This document shows positions 56,905-64,000 of a stretch of DNA of 64,000 nucleotides, one piece after another. Both the position numbers and the translations under genes were made by a program. Under the pieces are notes generated by a model that saw nothing but the letters and a program-made list of their open reading frames with translations, was not told where the DNA came from and searched no databases. Within the stretch, counting starts at the first letter, position 1; every line of letters begins with the position of its first letter. This stretch comes from UBA4459 sp963776205 (GTDB lineage Bacteria; Bacteroidota; Bacteroidia; Bacteroidales; F082): NCBI GenBank assembly GCA_963776205.1, contig CAVZLR010000001.1, positions 124,001-188,000 of the forward strand. Reading direction: 5' to 3'.

Positions 56905-57501
56905 GTGAGAACATTACTCTTATCCTTGTTATTAATATTTCTCTACTCCTGCAATCCATGGAAATTTATTGCTGAATACGATCGGGAAGTTGATTTTAAT
57001 TCGTTCAAAACTTTTGGTTTGCTTAACTGGGATCCACAGAATGATAAAGTGGTAAGCCCGCAAACAAAAGAATATATTCTAATGTCGATTAAAGAGGAAT
57101 TAGAAGCACGTGGATATGTATATCAAAAATCTGATGCAGATTTGCAAGTGTCTGTTTTTGCAATAGTTCAGGAAGAAACTAATTATGCAGCGTATAGCAA
57201 TCATTATGCAGGTTATTCAGGATACGGATATGTAGGTGTTGGTGTTGGGGCTGGATCAGGCGGAGCAGGAGTAGGTGTTGTTGGTTATGGCCTCGGGCCT
57301 ATGTATCCCTACACGGTTTATTCGAACGATTACGAAGTAGGCACACTCATAATTGATTTATTGGATCACTCCAAAAAAGCAATCGTTTGGCAGGGAGTTG
57401 CTTCAGGAAGATTAAGTAATGAAGCTGCAAGTGAGCTAAAAGTAAAAAAGGATATTGGTCGCCTTTTTCAAAAAATGCCCGTGAAAAAAGCCAAGAAGTA
57501 G
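56905..57501 (+). CDS. DUF4136 lipoprotein (second of tandem pair)
   Basis: The 198-residue paralogue of the preceding gene starts with GTG (56905), which places a lipobox (LLLIFLYSCNP) at the right distance. It shares AEYDREVDFNSFKTFGLLNW, a Gly-rich central stretch (YVGVGVGAGSGGAGVGVVGY) and EVGTLIIDLLDHSKKAIVWQ. The Gly-rich insert differs in composition between the two copies (Tyr-rich in the first, Val/Ala-rich in the second). It is convergent with the sirtuin gene. Confidence 0.87.
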   Translation: MRTLLLSLLLIFLYSCNPWKFIAEYDREVDFNSFKTFGLLNWDPQNDKVVSPQTKEYILMSIKEELEARGYVYQKSDADLQVSVFAIVQEETNYAAYSNHYAGYSGYGYVGVGVGAGSGGAGVGVVGYGLGPMYPYTVYSNDYEVGTLIIDLLDHSKKAIVWQGVASGRLSNEAASELKVKKDIGRLFQKMPVKKAKK

Positions 57502-57536
57502 CACAATACCGGATAGAAAAAGCTGATTTCAATTTG

Positions 57537-58226
57537 CTAATCAGCGCCCAACAATTCATTCACCAGACGTGGGACGCCTTTGCCTGCTTTTTCCTTTATA
57601 ATTTGCAAATTTGATATCCCCGGCATATTAAATGCTTTGGGATCAATATAATATTTAGGAATATTATGTTTTACATAACCAATCAATCCTGCGGCAGGAT
57701 ATACGGCCATTGATGTTCCAATTACCATAAATATATCAGCTTCTTCAGCTATTTCAGCTGCCACACCTATCATTGGAACAGGCTCACCAAACCAAACAAT
57801 ATGAGGGCGTAACTGATAACCTTTTTCACATACATCTTCCTTTTTAAGCTCCCAGTGATCCATAGTATAAATTAATTCGGGATACACAACACTGCGCACT
57901 TTTTTTAATTCGCCATGCAAATGCAAAACATTGGATGAGCCTGCTCTTTCATGCAAATCGTCAATATTTTGGGTGATGATCTGAACATCAAAATTTTTTT
58001 CCAGCTTAACCAGTGCTTTATGACCATCATTTGGGTGTACTTCAAAAAGTTGTTTCCGGCGAAGGTTATAAAATTTCAATACAGTTTCAGGGTCGCGTTC
58101 CCAACCAATTGGCGAAGCTACATCCTCAATTCGATGGTTTTCCCAAAGACCATCACTATCTCGGAATGTGCTGATACCACTTTCTGCACTGATACCTGCT
58201 CCAGTAAGCACAACAAGTTTTTTCAT
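57537..58226 (-). CDS. cobB: NAD-dependent protein deacylase (sirtuin, CobB-like)
   Basis: Sirtuins remove acyl groups from lysines using NAD+. The 229-residue protein has VLTGAGISAESGISTFRDSD, the catalytic TQNIDDLHERAG and HLHGEL with the general-base His, and PHIVWFGEPVP. The FYNLRR segment provides the Tyr and Arg that favour succinyl/malonyl groups in class III sirtuins. The zinc-ribbon cysteines are absent: only one Cys is found in the whole protein. This seems to be a zinc-less subgroup, judged from sequence only. A possible promoter lies in the 58227-58280 spacer. Confidence 0.93.
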   Translation of the reverse strand: MKKLVVLTGAGISAESGISTFRDSDGLWENHRIEDVASPIGWERDPETVLKFYNLRRKQLFEVHPNDGHKALVKLEKNFDVQIITQNIDDLHERAGSSNVLHLHGELKKVRSVVYPELIYTMDHWELKKEDVCEKGYQLRPHIVWFGEPVPMIGVAAEIAEEADIFMVIGTSMAVYPAAGLIGYVKHNIPKYYIDPKAFNMPGISNLQIIKEKAGKGVPRLVNELLGAD

Positions 58227-58258
58227 AAATTTTATTTGAAATAGTAGGATAAAGATAC

Positions 58259-58284
58259 AAAAAAAGCGCCCCCAAGGGGGCGCT
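58259..58284 (-). terminator. rho-independent terminator of mdh
   Basis: AGCGCCCCC (58265-58273) pairs with GGGGGCGCT (58276-58284), giving a very GC-rich stem with a tiny AA loop. On the minus strand it is followed by a T-run. It lies 48 bases after the mdh stop. Confidence 0.88.
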
Positions 58285-58331
58285 ATAAAGCCTAAACAAG
58301 AATCGCAACCATTAATGAATTAGGCTAGCTC

Positions 58332-59270
58332 TTAAAATAATTTCATTTTATCCAGCACCCGCATTACGTCCTTAACGGCTTCAGCAGATGTGCTGAGTAA
58401 TTTCTTTTCGTCTTTATTCAAGTCAACTTCAATAATTTCCTCAACGCCTCCTTTGCCCAGCTTCACTGGAACACCAAGATATACATCTTTTAATCCATAT
58501 TCGCCATTGAGGTATGCGCAAACAGGAATAACTTTTTTCTGGTCATCAACAATGGCTTCAACCATTTGAGCTGCTGCTGCCCCAGGGGCAAACCATGCTG
58601 AAGTACCCATTAAATTTACCAACTCACCACCCCCTTTTTTGGTACGCTCCACAATTTTATCCAGTTCCTCTTTTCCCAGCAATTGAGTAATCGGGATACC
58701 GTTAATTGAGGTATAACGTGGCAAGGGTACCATCGTATCACCATGGCCACCCATGAGCATGGCGTGGATATCCACTGGCGACACATTCAACGCATCGGCA
58801 ATAAATGCACGGTAACGACCGGTATCAAGTGTTCCGGCCATTCCAAATACTTTACTTGAAGGCTTATTGGATGCCAGGTATGCTGCGTAAGTCATCACGT
58901 CAAGGGGATTACTTACCACAATGATAATGGCATGTGGCGAATATTTTACCGCTTTTTCAGTAACTTCTTTAACAATCTTCGCATTGGTTTGAATCAGGTC
59001 ATCACGTGACATACCAGGTTTTCTTGGTAAACCGGAAGTAATCACAATAACACCTGAACCTTTTGTTTTTAAATAGTCATTTGTTGAGCCGGTAACTCTT
59101 GTATTAAAGTGGTTAATTGCAGCCGTTTGCCAGATATCCAATGCTTTTCCTTCGGCAATACCTTCCTTTATATCCACAATAACAACTTCTTTTGCAAGAT
59201 CTTTATGGGCAATAACATTCGCACAGGTGGCACCTACATTACCAGCGCCAATAACAGTGATTTTTTCCAT
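58332..59270 (-). CDS. mdh: malate dehydrogenase
   Basis: Mdh oxidises malate to oxaloacetate with NAD+. The 312-residue sequence begins MEKITVIGAGNVGATCANVI (Rossmann motif). It has the NAD-binding Asp in EVVIVDIKEG, SGLPRKPGMSRDDLIQ with the substrate Arg residues, IIVVSNPLDVMTY, and the catalytic His in MLMGGHGDTMVPLPRY. It belongs to the lactate-dehydrogenase-like (type 3) Mdh group. I chose ATG 59270 over the upstream ATG at 59315, because a -7 promoter box occupies 59315-59322. A strong terminator follows. Confidence 0.96.
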   Translation of the reverse strand: MEKITVIGAGNVGATCANVIAHKDLAKEVVIVDIKEGIAEGKALDIWQTAAINHFNTRVTGSTNDYLKTKGSGVIVITSGLPRKPGMSRDDLIQTNAKIVKEVTEKAVKYSPHAIIIVVSNPLDVMTYAAYLASNKPSSKVFGMAGTLDTGRYRAFIADALNVSPVDIHAMLMGGHGDTMVPLPRYTSINGIPITQLLGKEELDKIVERTKKGGGELVNLMGTSAWFAPGAAAAQMVEAIVDDQKKVIPVCAYLNGEYGLKDVYLGVPVKLGKGGVEEIIEVDLNKDEKKLLSTSAEAVKDVMRVLDKMKLF

Positions 59271-59314
59271 TTTCCAATTTTTTTTCTTAGGTTTTACAGC
59301 TCGTTTCACCAGCA

Positions 59315-59322
59315 CAAATTTA
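59315..59322 (-). promoter_or_regulatory. -7 box for mdh
   Basis: The minus strand reads TAAATTTG, an exact TAnnTTTG match 44 bases before the chosen ATG at 59270. It excludes the upstream in-frame ATG as the translation start. Confidence 0.5.
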
Positions 59323-59410
59323 GTAATATTTAACTAATAACATATGTTGGCACCAGATAAACTTCGATGACTTATTACCTATTGCATTCTGAATTCTAAA
59401 ATTAGAAAAA

Positions 59411-60544
59411 CTAATCAAGAATCTGAAATGCAGCTTCCAGATATACAAATATATCTTTGCGGTTCGGACCAATTAATTCTTCGCTACGCTTATGCCCAAG
59501 CCTCACTACCACAGCATTTTTTTCAGGGATAGCAAATACATACTGACCCAATATGCCCCTCATATAAGGAATTGTGCAGTCATGAGATCGAATCAACCAC
59601 CATTGAAATCCGTAATAATCAACATGATTCCCTTCGTCGTCCACTAAATAATCGGCTGCTGATGTAGCATTATCTATAAAGCTCTCGGAAACAAGCTGCC
59701 GATCATTCCAAGTGCCCTTATTTAAAATAAGCTGTCCCCACCGTGCAAAATCTCTGGCATTGGAGTTAAAGCAACAAAAAGCCTTTTCCATTCCTTCTTT
59801 TTTATCCAAGCACCATAAAGCATCATGCTTAGCGCCCATAAATTTCCAATATTTCTCTGAACAATAATCGCTAACATTTCTGCCTGTGGCGGCTTCAACA
59901 ATCATAGCCAGCAGTTCACTGTCAATGCTTCTGTAATAATGTCGTATACCCGGTTTTTCCATTATTTTCAGATTTTTAACCATTCCTTCAAGGTCGTTTC
60001 CATAATACGATTCGGTAGTTGGAGAAAATAAACTTGCGTATGCTTCATCCCACTCCAACCCGGAACTCATGGTTAGTACATCCTTAATGGTAATTTCTTC
60101 TTTTCCAGCTTCATTATATGATTCAATAAATTCGCCTACTTTTTGATCAACGCTTTTAATATAACCATCATCAATAGCTGCTCCTATCAACATTGAAACA
60201 ATACTTTTTGCCATACTGAAAGAGTTTGATATGGAATCTTCATCAAATCCATCCCAGTATTCTTCATAAATTATTTTCTGATCCTGAATCACAAGAAACG
60301 CAACAGGTTCATACATGGCCATCTTTTCTTGCGTAGAGTCTGCAATGGTCTTTAAATTATAACTGTCACTTAACTGCCATGGCTGATATTCACCTGCCCT
60401 GATAATTCTGTTATTAAAAATTTTATAATCCTCTATTCCTGGCATTTGGTATATTAAAGCTTGCTTTACAAAATAAGGGGTAGCCAGGTATAGCAATATA
60501 AGCATTGCTATAATCGCTAAAATGATTTTTCTTGTTTTGGACAT
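59411..60544 (-). CDS. serine hydrolase, class C beta-lactamase/penicillin-binding-like
   Basis: The 377-residue protein has an N-terminal membrane helix (ILAIIAMLILLYLATPYF) and a beta-lactamase-family domain with the nucleophile in SNSFSMAKSIVSMLIGAAID (SxxK), then YYRSIDSELLAMIVEAATG (YxS/N-like tyrosine motif) and a late HKRSEE. Members act as esterases, peptidases of the cell wall or D-aminopeptidases; resistance to beta-lactams should not be assumed. It is downstream of maeB, separated by a terminator, so probably monocistronic. Confidence 0.85.
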   Translation of the reverse strand: MSKTRKIILAIIAMLILLYLATPYFVKQALIYQMPGIEDYKIFNNRIIRAGEYQPWQLSDSYNLKTIADSTQEKMAMYEPVAFLVIQDQKIIYEEYWDGFDEDSISNSFSMAKSIVSMLIGAAIDDGYIKSVDQKVGEFIESYNEAGKEEITIKDVLTMSSGLEWDEAYASLFSPTTESYYGNDLEGMVKNLKIMEKPGIRHYYRSIDSELLAMIVEAATGRNVSDYCSEKYWKFMGAKHDALWCLDKKEGMEKAFCCFNSNARDFARWGQLILNKGTWNDRQLVSESFIDNATSAADYLVDDEGNHVDYYGFQWWLIRSHDCTIPYMRGILGQYVFAIPEKNAVVVRLGHKRSEELIGPNRKDIFVYLEAAFQILD

Positions 60545-60581
60545 AATGGTATATAATTAACTGAATTGCAATATAAACAAA

Positions 60582-60612
60582 ATCAGCCCTAAAAATATAT
60601 TTTTGGGCTGAT
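60582..60612 (-). terminator. terminator between malic enzyme and serine hydrolase genes
   Basis: ATCAGCCC (60582-60589) pairs with GGGCTGAT (60605-60612), and the stem extends through AAAAATA/TATTTTT with one G-U pair. A T-rich tail follows on the minus strand. It most likely ends the maeB transcript. Confidence 0.75.
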
Positions 60613-60664
60613 CTTTTAAGAGATGAAAGCTGTCTTAACTCTAATATTAATCCGCAATGAATAC

Positions 60665-62935
60665 TTAAAGCTTCACTTTTTGAGCATCCATAACCGAAAC
60701 CATGATCATATCAACTATTTCTTTCACATTGCTACCAAGCCTTAGCACGTGAACCGGTAGATTCATTCCGTTGAGAATCGGACCGATCCCTTCAGCTTTC
60801 GCAAGTTCAATCAGTAATTTGTGTGCAATATTAGCAGCAGAAAGGTTTGGGAAAATCAATGTATTTGCTTGGGTCTTACTCAATCTTGAAAATGGAAAAA
60901 GTTCATTCATCATTTCTGGATCAAGAGCGACATTGGCCTGCATTTCTCCATCAATGACTATGTTAGGATAATTTGTATGCATATGGTTAACAACCCGTTT
61001 TAATTTTTCTGAAAGTTCACCTTTAACTGATCCAAAATTTGAGTAAGAAAGAATTGCGATTTTAGGATCGAACCCAAATCTTTTAACTTCTTCAGCCGTT
61101 TGAAGAATGATTTCAATCAGTTCTTTTTCAGATGGTTCTTTATTTACTGCACAATCACTTAAGAAATACGGACCTTCTTTCGTATTAATTATATACATGG
61201 CGCTGACGGTTTGCCAGTTGCTACGCTTTCCAATAATCTGCAGAGCAGGGAGAATTGAGTCAGGATAACTACGTGTCAGACCTGAAAGAACTGCATCAGC
61301 ATATCCTGTTTCTACCAGCATCGGACCGAAATAATGCCTATGGGTCATCAAATCAGAAGCAGCGGCCAAGTTGATCCCATTGCGTTGCTGTTTCTCAAAA
61401 AGTAATTTGGCAAATTCTATTCTTCTTTCTTTTTCAGCAACCGATTTATTGTCAATAATTTCAACGCCTTCCAGTTCAAGTTCATGCTTATTGATCAACT
61501 CTTTTATCACATCTTCATCTCCTAACAAAATTGGAATAGCCAGTTTTTCATTCCAAACAATTTCAGCTGCTTTTAGCATTTTATATTGCTGTGCATCCAC
61601 CAACACAACTTTTTTCGGAGAATTCAAGCAAGCAGATCTCATCTGACGTTTCAAAGGATTACTTAAACCTAATCTCTTTTTCAGTTCTTCTTTGTACAAT
61701 GACCAATCCAATATTGGTTTTTTTGCAACTCCCGAATCCATTGCAGCTTTAGCAACTGCAGGAGAAACAACGGTTATCAAACGAGGATCAGTTGGTTTTG
61801 GAATTATATATTCACGACCAAATTTTAAATTCTGAATTTTAAATGCCAGGTTTACTTCTTCGGGGATGGGTTCTTTCGCCAGCTCAGCTAAAGCTTTGGA
61901 AGCAGCGAGTTTCATTTCTTCATTTATTTCGGTAGCCCTAACATCGAGCGCTCCGCGAAAAATGAATGGAAACCCTAATACATTATTAATTTGATTTGGG
62001 AAGTCTGAACGTCCGGTGGCCATTACAACATCGTCACGTGTTTCCATTGCAACGTCATAAGCTATCTCGGGATTTGGATTTGCTAGCGCAAAAACGATCG
62101 GATTACTAGCCATCGATAAAAGCATTTCCTTTTTCATAACACCACCAACCGAAAGGCCTAGAAACATGTCGGCATCCTTAACAGCTTCTTCCAGAGTACG
62201 AATAGGCGTATCAACTGCATACATTTTTTTGGTTTCATTCAAATCCGTGCGTTCCTTATGCAAAACACCTCTGCTATCCAGCATAAGAATATTTTCGAGT
62301 TTAGCTCCTAGTTTTACATACAAGTTTGTACATGATATAGCTGATGCACCAGCCCCGTTTACAACTATTTTTATGTCTTCAATCTTTTTTCCAACAATTT
62401 CCAAGGCGTTTAGCAGACCAGCTGCGGTTATAATTGCTGTTCCGTGCTGATCATCATGCATGAGAGGAATATTCAACTCTTCTTTCAGACGTTGTTCTAT
62501 TTCAAAACATTCCGGCGCTTTGATATCCTCCAGGTTAATACCTCCAAATGTTGGTGATATCGCTTTAACTGTTTCAACAAATTTATCAATGTCCGTTTCA
62601 TCGATCTCAATGTCAAATACATCAATATCTGCAAATATTTTAAATAATAATCCTTTACCTTCCATAACCGGTTTACCGGCTGATGCACCAATGTTTCCTA
62701 ATCCTAGAACGGCTGTTCCATTTGAAATAACTGCAACGAGATTTCCTTTGGCCGTATATTTATAAACGTCTTCCGGGTTTTTCTCTATAGCCAGACAAGG
62801 GTCGGCAACACCCGGCGAATAAGCCAGCGAAAGGTCTCTTTGGGTTGAATAAGGTTTTGTTGGAACTACTTCAATTTTTCCCGGACGTCCTAAAGCATGG
62901 TAGTTAAAGGCATCCTTCCTGAATAATTTATCCAT
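60665..62935 (-). CDS. maeB: NADP-dependent malic enzyme with phosphotransacetylase-like domain
   Basis: The 756-residue protein decarboxylates malate to pyruvate. The N-terminal half (about 1-425) has YSTQRDLSLAYSPGVADPCL, the catalytic VISNGTAVLGLGNIGASAGK, MHDDQHGTAIITAAGLLNAL and the NADP Rossmann segment KIVVNGAGASAISCTNLYVK. The C-terminal half (about 430-756) resembles phosphotransacetylase (PYFLSDCAVNKEPSEKELIE, FSRLSKTQANTLIFPNLSAA) and acts as an acetyl-CoA-responsive regulatory domain in characterised MaeB. With mdh and fumC nearby, this part of the window covers much of the C4-acid metabolism. Confidence 0.97.
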   Translation of the reverse strand: MDKLFRKDAFNYHALGRPGKIEVVPTKPYSTQRDLSLAYSPGVADPCLAIEKNPEDVYKYTAKGNLVAVISNGTAVLGLGNIGASAGKPVMEGKGLLFKIFADIDVFDIEIDETDIDKFVETVKAISPTFGGINLEDIKAPECFEIEQRLKEELNIPLMHDDQHGTAIITAAGLLNALEIVGKKIEDIKIVVNGAGASAISCTNLYVKLGAKLENILMLDSRGVLHKERTDLNETKKMYAVDTPIRTLEEAVKDADMFLGLSVGGVMKKEMLLSMASNPIVFALANPNPEIAYDVAMETRDDVVMATGRSDFPNQINNVLGFPFIFRGALDVRATEINEEMKLAASKALAELAKEPIPEEVNLAFKIQNLKFGREYIIPKPTDPRLITVVSPAVAKAAMDSGVAKKPILDWSLYKEELKKRLGLSNPLKRQMRSACLNSPKKVVLVDAQQYKMLKAAEIVWNEKLAIPILLGDEDVIKELINKHELELEGVEIIDNKSVAEKERRIEFAKLLFEKQQRNGINLAAASDLMTHRHYFGPMLVETGYADAVLSGLTRSYPDSILPALQIIGKRSNWQTVSAMYIINTKEGPYFLSDCAVNKEPSEKELIEIILQTAEEVKRFGFDPKIAILSYSNFGSVKGELSEKLKRVVNHMHTNYPNIVIDGEMQANVALDPEMMNELFPFSRLSKTQANTLIFPNLSAANIAHKLLIELAKAEGIGPILNGMNLPVHVLRLGSNVKEIVDMIMVSVMDAQKVKL

Positions 62936-63092
62936 TTCTAAGGTAAGTTTTTGGGTGAATAATATTGCGAAATTACTACTTAATCCGTCCTGATTTTAAA
63001 CAATTTAACGTCTATTGTTAATTTATAAACAGTCTAAAATTAAAGCTTAACAATTGTCATACAATATATATGCTCCTTAAATTAAAGGTCAT

Positions 63093-63127
63093 AAAAAAAC
63101 CGCCTTCTTTTAATAAGAAGACGGTTT
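63093..63127 (-). terminator. terminator of the PKD/T9SS gene
   Basis: AAACCGCCTTCTT (about 63097-63109) pairs with AAGAAGACGGTTT (63115-63127) with one mismatch. A T-run follows on the minus strand. It lies just past the stop of the PKD-domain gene at 63145. Confidence 0.8.
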
Positions 63128-63144
63128 TAAGAAAAATCTTTTAC

Positions 63145-64000
63145 TTATCTTGATAATACAAGTTTCCTTGTAAACGCATCACTACCAGAGCGAACAGTGT
63201 AAAAATATAAACCAGGCTCAATAGTGTTTGCATCCCAGTTAAAAATATGCTTTCCACTTGACAGCTCTTTATCGGTCAATTTTTGTAATACCCTGCCTGT
63301 AATATCAAAGATTTCGATGGTAACCTCAGCAGATTGTACCAGATTCAATTCAATACTCACCTTATTACTGAATGGATTTGGATAAGCTTTTACAGCCGTT
63401 TCATTCAAAAGATTATCTGGTGTACCTACCCAATAATGTACCGTGATATAATCTTCTTTGGTGATCGTATTATCATACGCACCATCCATAACAGTTAATG
63501 ATACATCATATACTCCGGGAATGTAATAAGATACAATCGGGTTCTCTTCCATTGATGTTGTGGGTTCGCCACCTTCAAAGGTCCATTCATAAGCCGTAAT
63601 GTTTCCTACAGAATTGCTATAGAAGTTCACATCCGGTTCGTCATATACGTTTTGAATTTCGGAAGTGAAATCTGCCATCAGCACTTCCCTAACTTCAATT
63701 AAATCATTCTTAATCATTGTTTCACTTCCACCCGGACCAGTTACTGCCAGTGAAACTGAATATATGCCAGATTCCTCGTAAATATATTCCGGGAACTGCT
63801 CATCAGATGTATTACCATCACCAAAATCCCATAACCACGAATCGACTTCACCTGTTGATTCATCACTAAAATTAACAGTTAGTGGAACTTCGCCAGATGT
63901 AGGTTCAGCTGAGAATTCAGAAATCGGTGCTGCTACTTCAACAACAATGAAATCAATTTTTGTTTCAGTACTTTCACAACCATTGCCACCAGCAGTTAAA
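63145..64000 (-). CDS. PKD-domain secreted protein with T9SS sorting domain, 3' part
   Basis: The frame is open to the window edge, so the N-terminus is missing. The visible 285 residues hold two PKD domains, PISEFSAEPTSGEVPLTVNF to WLWDFGDGNTSDEQFPEYIY and then a variant with ITAYEWTFEGGEPTTSMEEN. A short linker with an NxYWVGT-like turn follows, and then a type A T9SS sorting domain (AVKAYPNPFSNKVSIELNLV, EVTIEIFDITGRVLQKLTDK, YFYTVRSGSDAFTRKLVLSR). This is typical of surface adhesins or secreted enzymes with PKD tails; the catalytic part, if any, lies outside the window. Confidence 0.9.
   Translation of the reverse strand, partial: LTAGGNGCESTETKIDFIVVEVAAPISEFSAEPTSGEVPLTVNFSDESTGEVDSWLWDFGDGNTSDEQFPEYIYEESGIYSVSLAVTGPGGSETMIKNDLIEVREVLMADFTSEIQNVYDEPDVNFYSNSVGNITAYEWTFEGGEPTTSMEENPIVSYYIPGVYDVSLTVMDGAYDNTITKEDYITVHYWVGTPDNLLNETAVKAYPNPFSNKVSIELNLVQSAEVTIEIFDITGRVLQKLTDKELSSGKHIFNWDANTIEPGLYFYTVRSGSDAFTRKLVLSR

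Noticed and set aside
57522..57545. GCTGATT/AATCAGC hairpin between the second DUF4136 gene and cobB as a terminator
   Set aside because: The stem is short, lacks a T-run, and overlaps the cobB stop codon.
1..64000. CRISPR arrays, tRNA or rRNA genes, insertion sequences, prophage
   Set aside because: No regularly spaced direct repeats, no cloverleaf with CCA-type acceptor that I could identify, no rRNA core motifs, and no transposase, integrase or phage structural proteins were seen.

Overview
This window is a piece of a Bacteroidota (Bacteroidetes) chromosome, probably an environmental member of the Bacteroidia and probably from a metagenome assembly. The evidence is consistent across the window. 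There is a giant SprA-type translocon gene of the type IX secretion system (T9SS), and three proteins with a T9SS C-terminal sorting domain. There are also a SusB-like GH97 glucosidase, PorT-like barrels, DUF4136 lipoproteins, lipoproteins with LSGC/LISC-type lipoboxes, a COG2509 flavoprotein, and many upstream boxes that fit the Bacteroidetes -7 promoter motif TAnnTTTG. The DNA is AT-rich and Shine-Dalgarno sequences are weak. I see no rRNA, tRNA, CRISPR array or insertion sequence.

Layout. 0-3.1 kb: the 3' end of kdtA (lipid A Kdo transferase), two orphan minus-strand genes, then leucyl aminopeptidase. 3.1-7.8 kb: ksgA, an NhaC-type antiporter and uvrC, all on plus. 7.8-17.5 kb, minus: ruvA-sprA-gcvH-vanZ followed by a TonB-like protein. 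17.5-23.2 kb, minus: dxs, a steroid-5-alpha-reductase-like membrane protein beside a 3-beta-HSD-like epimerase, a lipoprotein and an NmrA-like protein. 23.3-28.1 kb, plus: a SAM-I riboswitch and terminator in front of metZ-metX-thrA, a compact methionine/threonine operon. 28.1-31.8 kb, minus: GH97 and a COG2509 flavoprotein. 32-36.6 kb: a front-end type fatty-acid desaturase, two isochorismatase-fold proteins (one without its catalytic cysteine), a T9SS-exported repeat protein and ssb. 36.9-42.5 kb, minus: a complete sufBCDSE-sufT iron-sulfur operon. 42.6-45.4 kb, plus: a membrane-anchored degenerate PHP protein translationally coupled to a GT39-type glycosyltransferase. 45.4-49.1 kb, minus: fumC-mscS-corA and an ArsC-like protein. 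49.4-54.1 kb, plus: secreted and outer-membrane proteins and a TauE/SafE permease. 54.1-64 kb: prfB with its programmed +1 frameshift, recX, an FKBP lipoprotein, tandem DUF4136 lipoproteins, a sirtuin, mdh, a serine hydrolase, malic enzyme, and the 3' end of a PKD-domain T9SS cargo protein.

Two cautions. First, between about 2.9 and 24 kb nearly every long gene is broken by one-base shifts (sprA alone into about 18 pieces, uvrC into about 6), although the broken genes are mostly essential or highly conserved. From 24.7 to 64 kb I see only two such breaks plus the natural prfB frameshift. I read these as sequencing or assembly indels and annotate the broken genes as single loci. Second, start codons in the shifted genes are uncertain.

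The most interesting unexplained structure is a set of short inverted motifs (CTAACGGTTTG, CCGTTATnTATGC, GTTATATGC/GCATATAAC). They bracket three orphan accessory genes like cassette boundaries. A separate 89-bp inverted-repeat element lies at 33945-34033.
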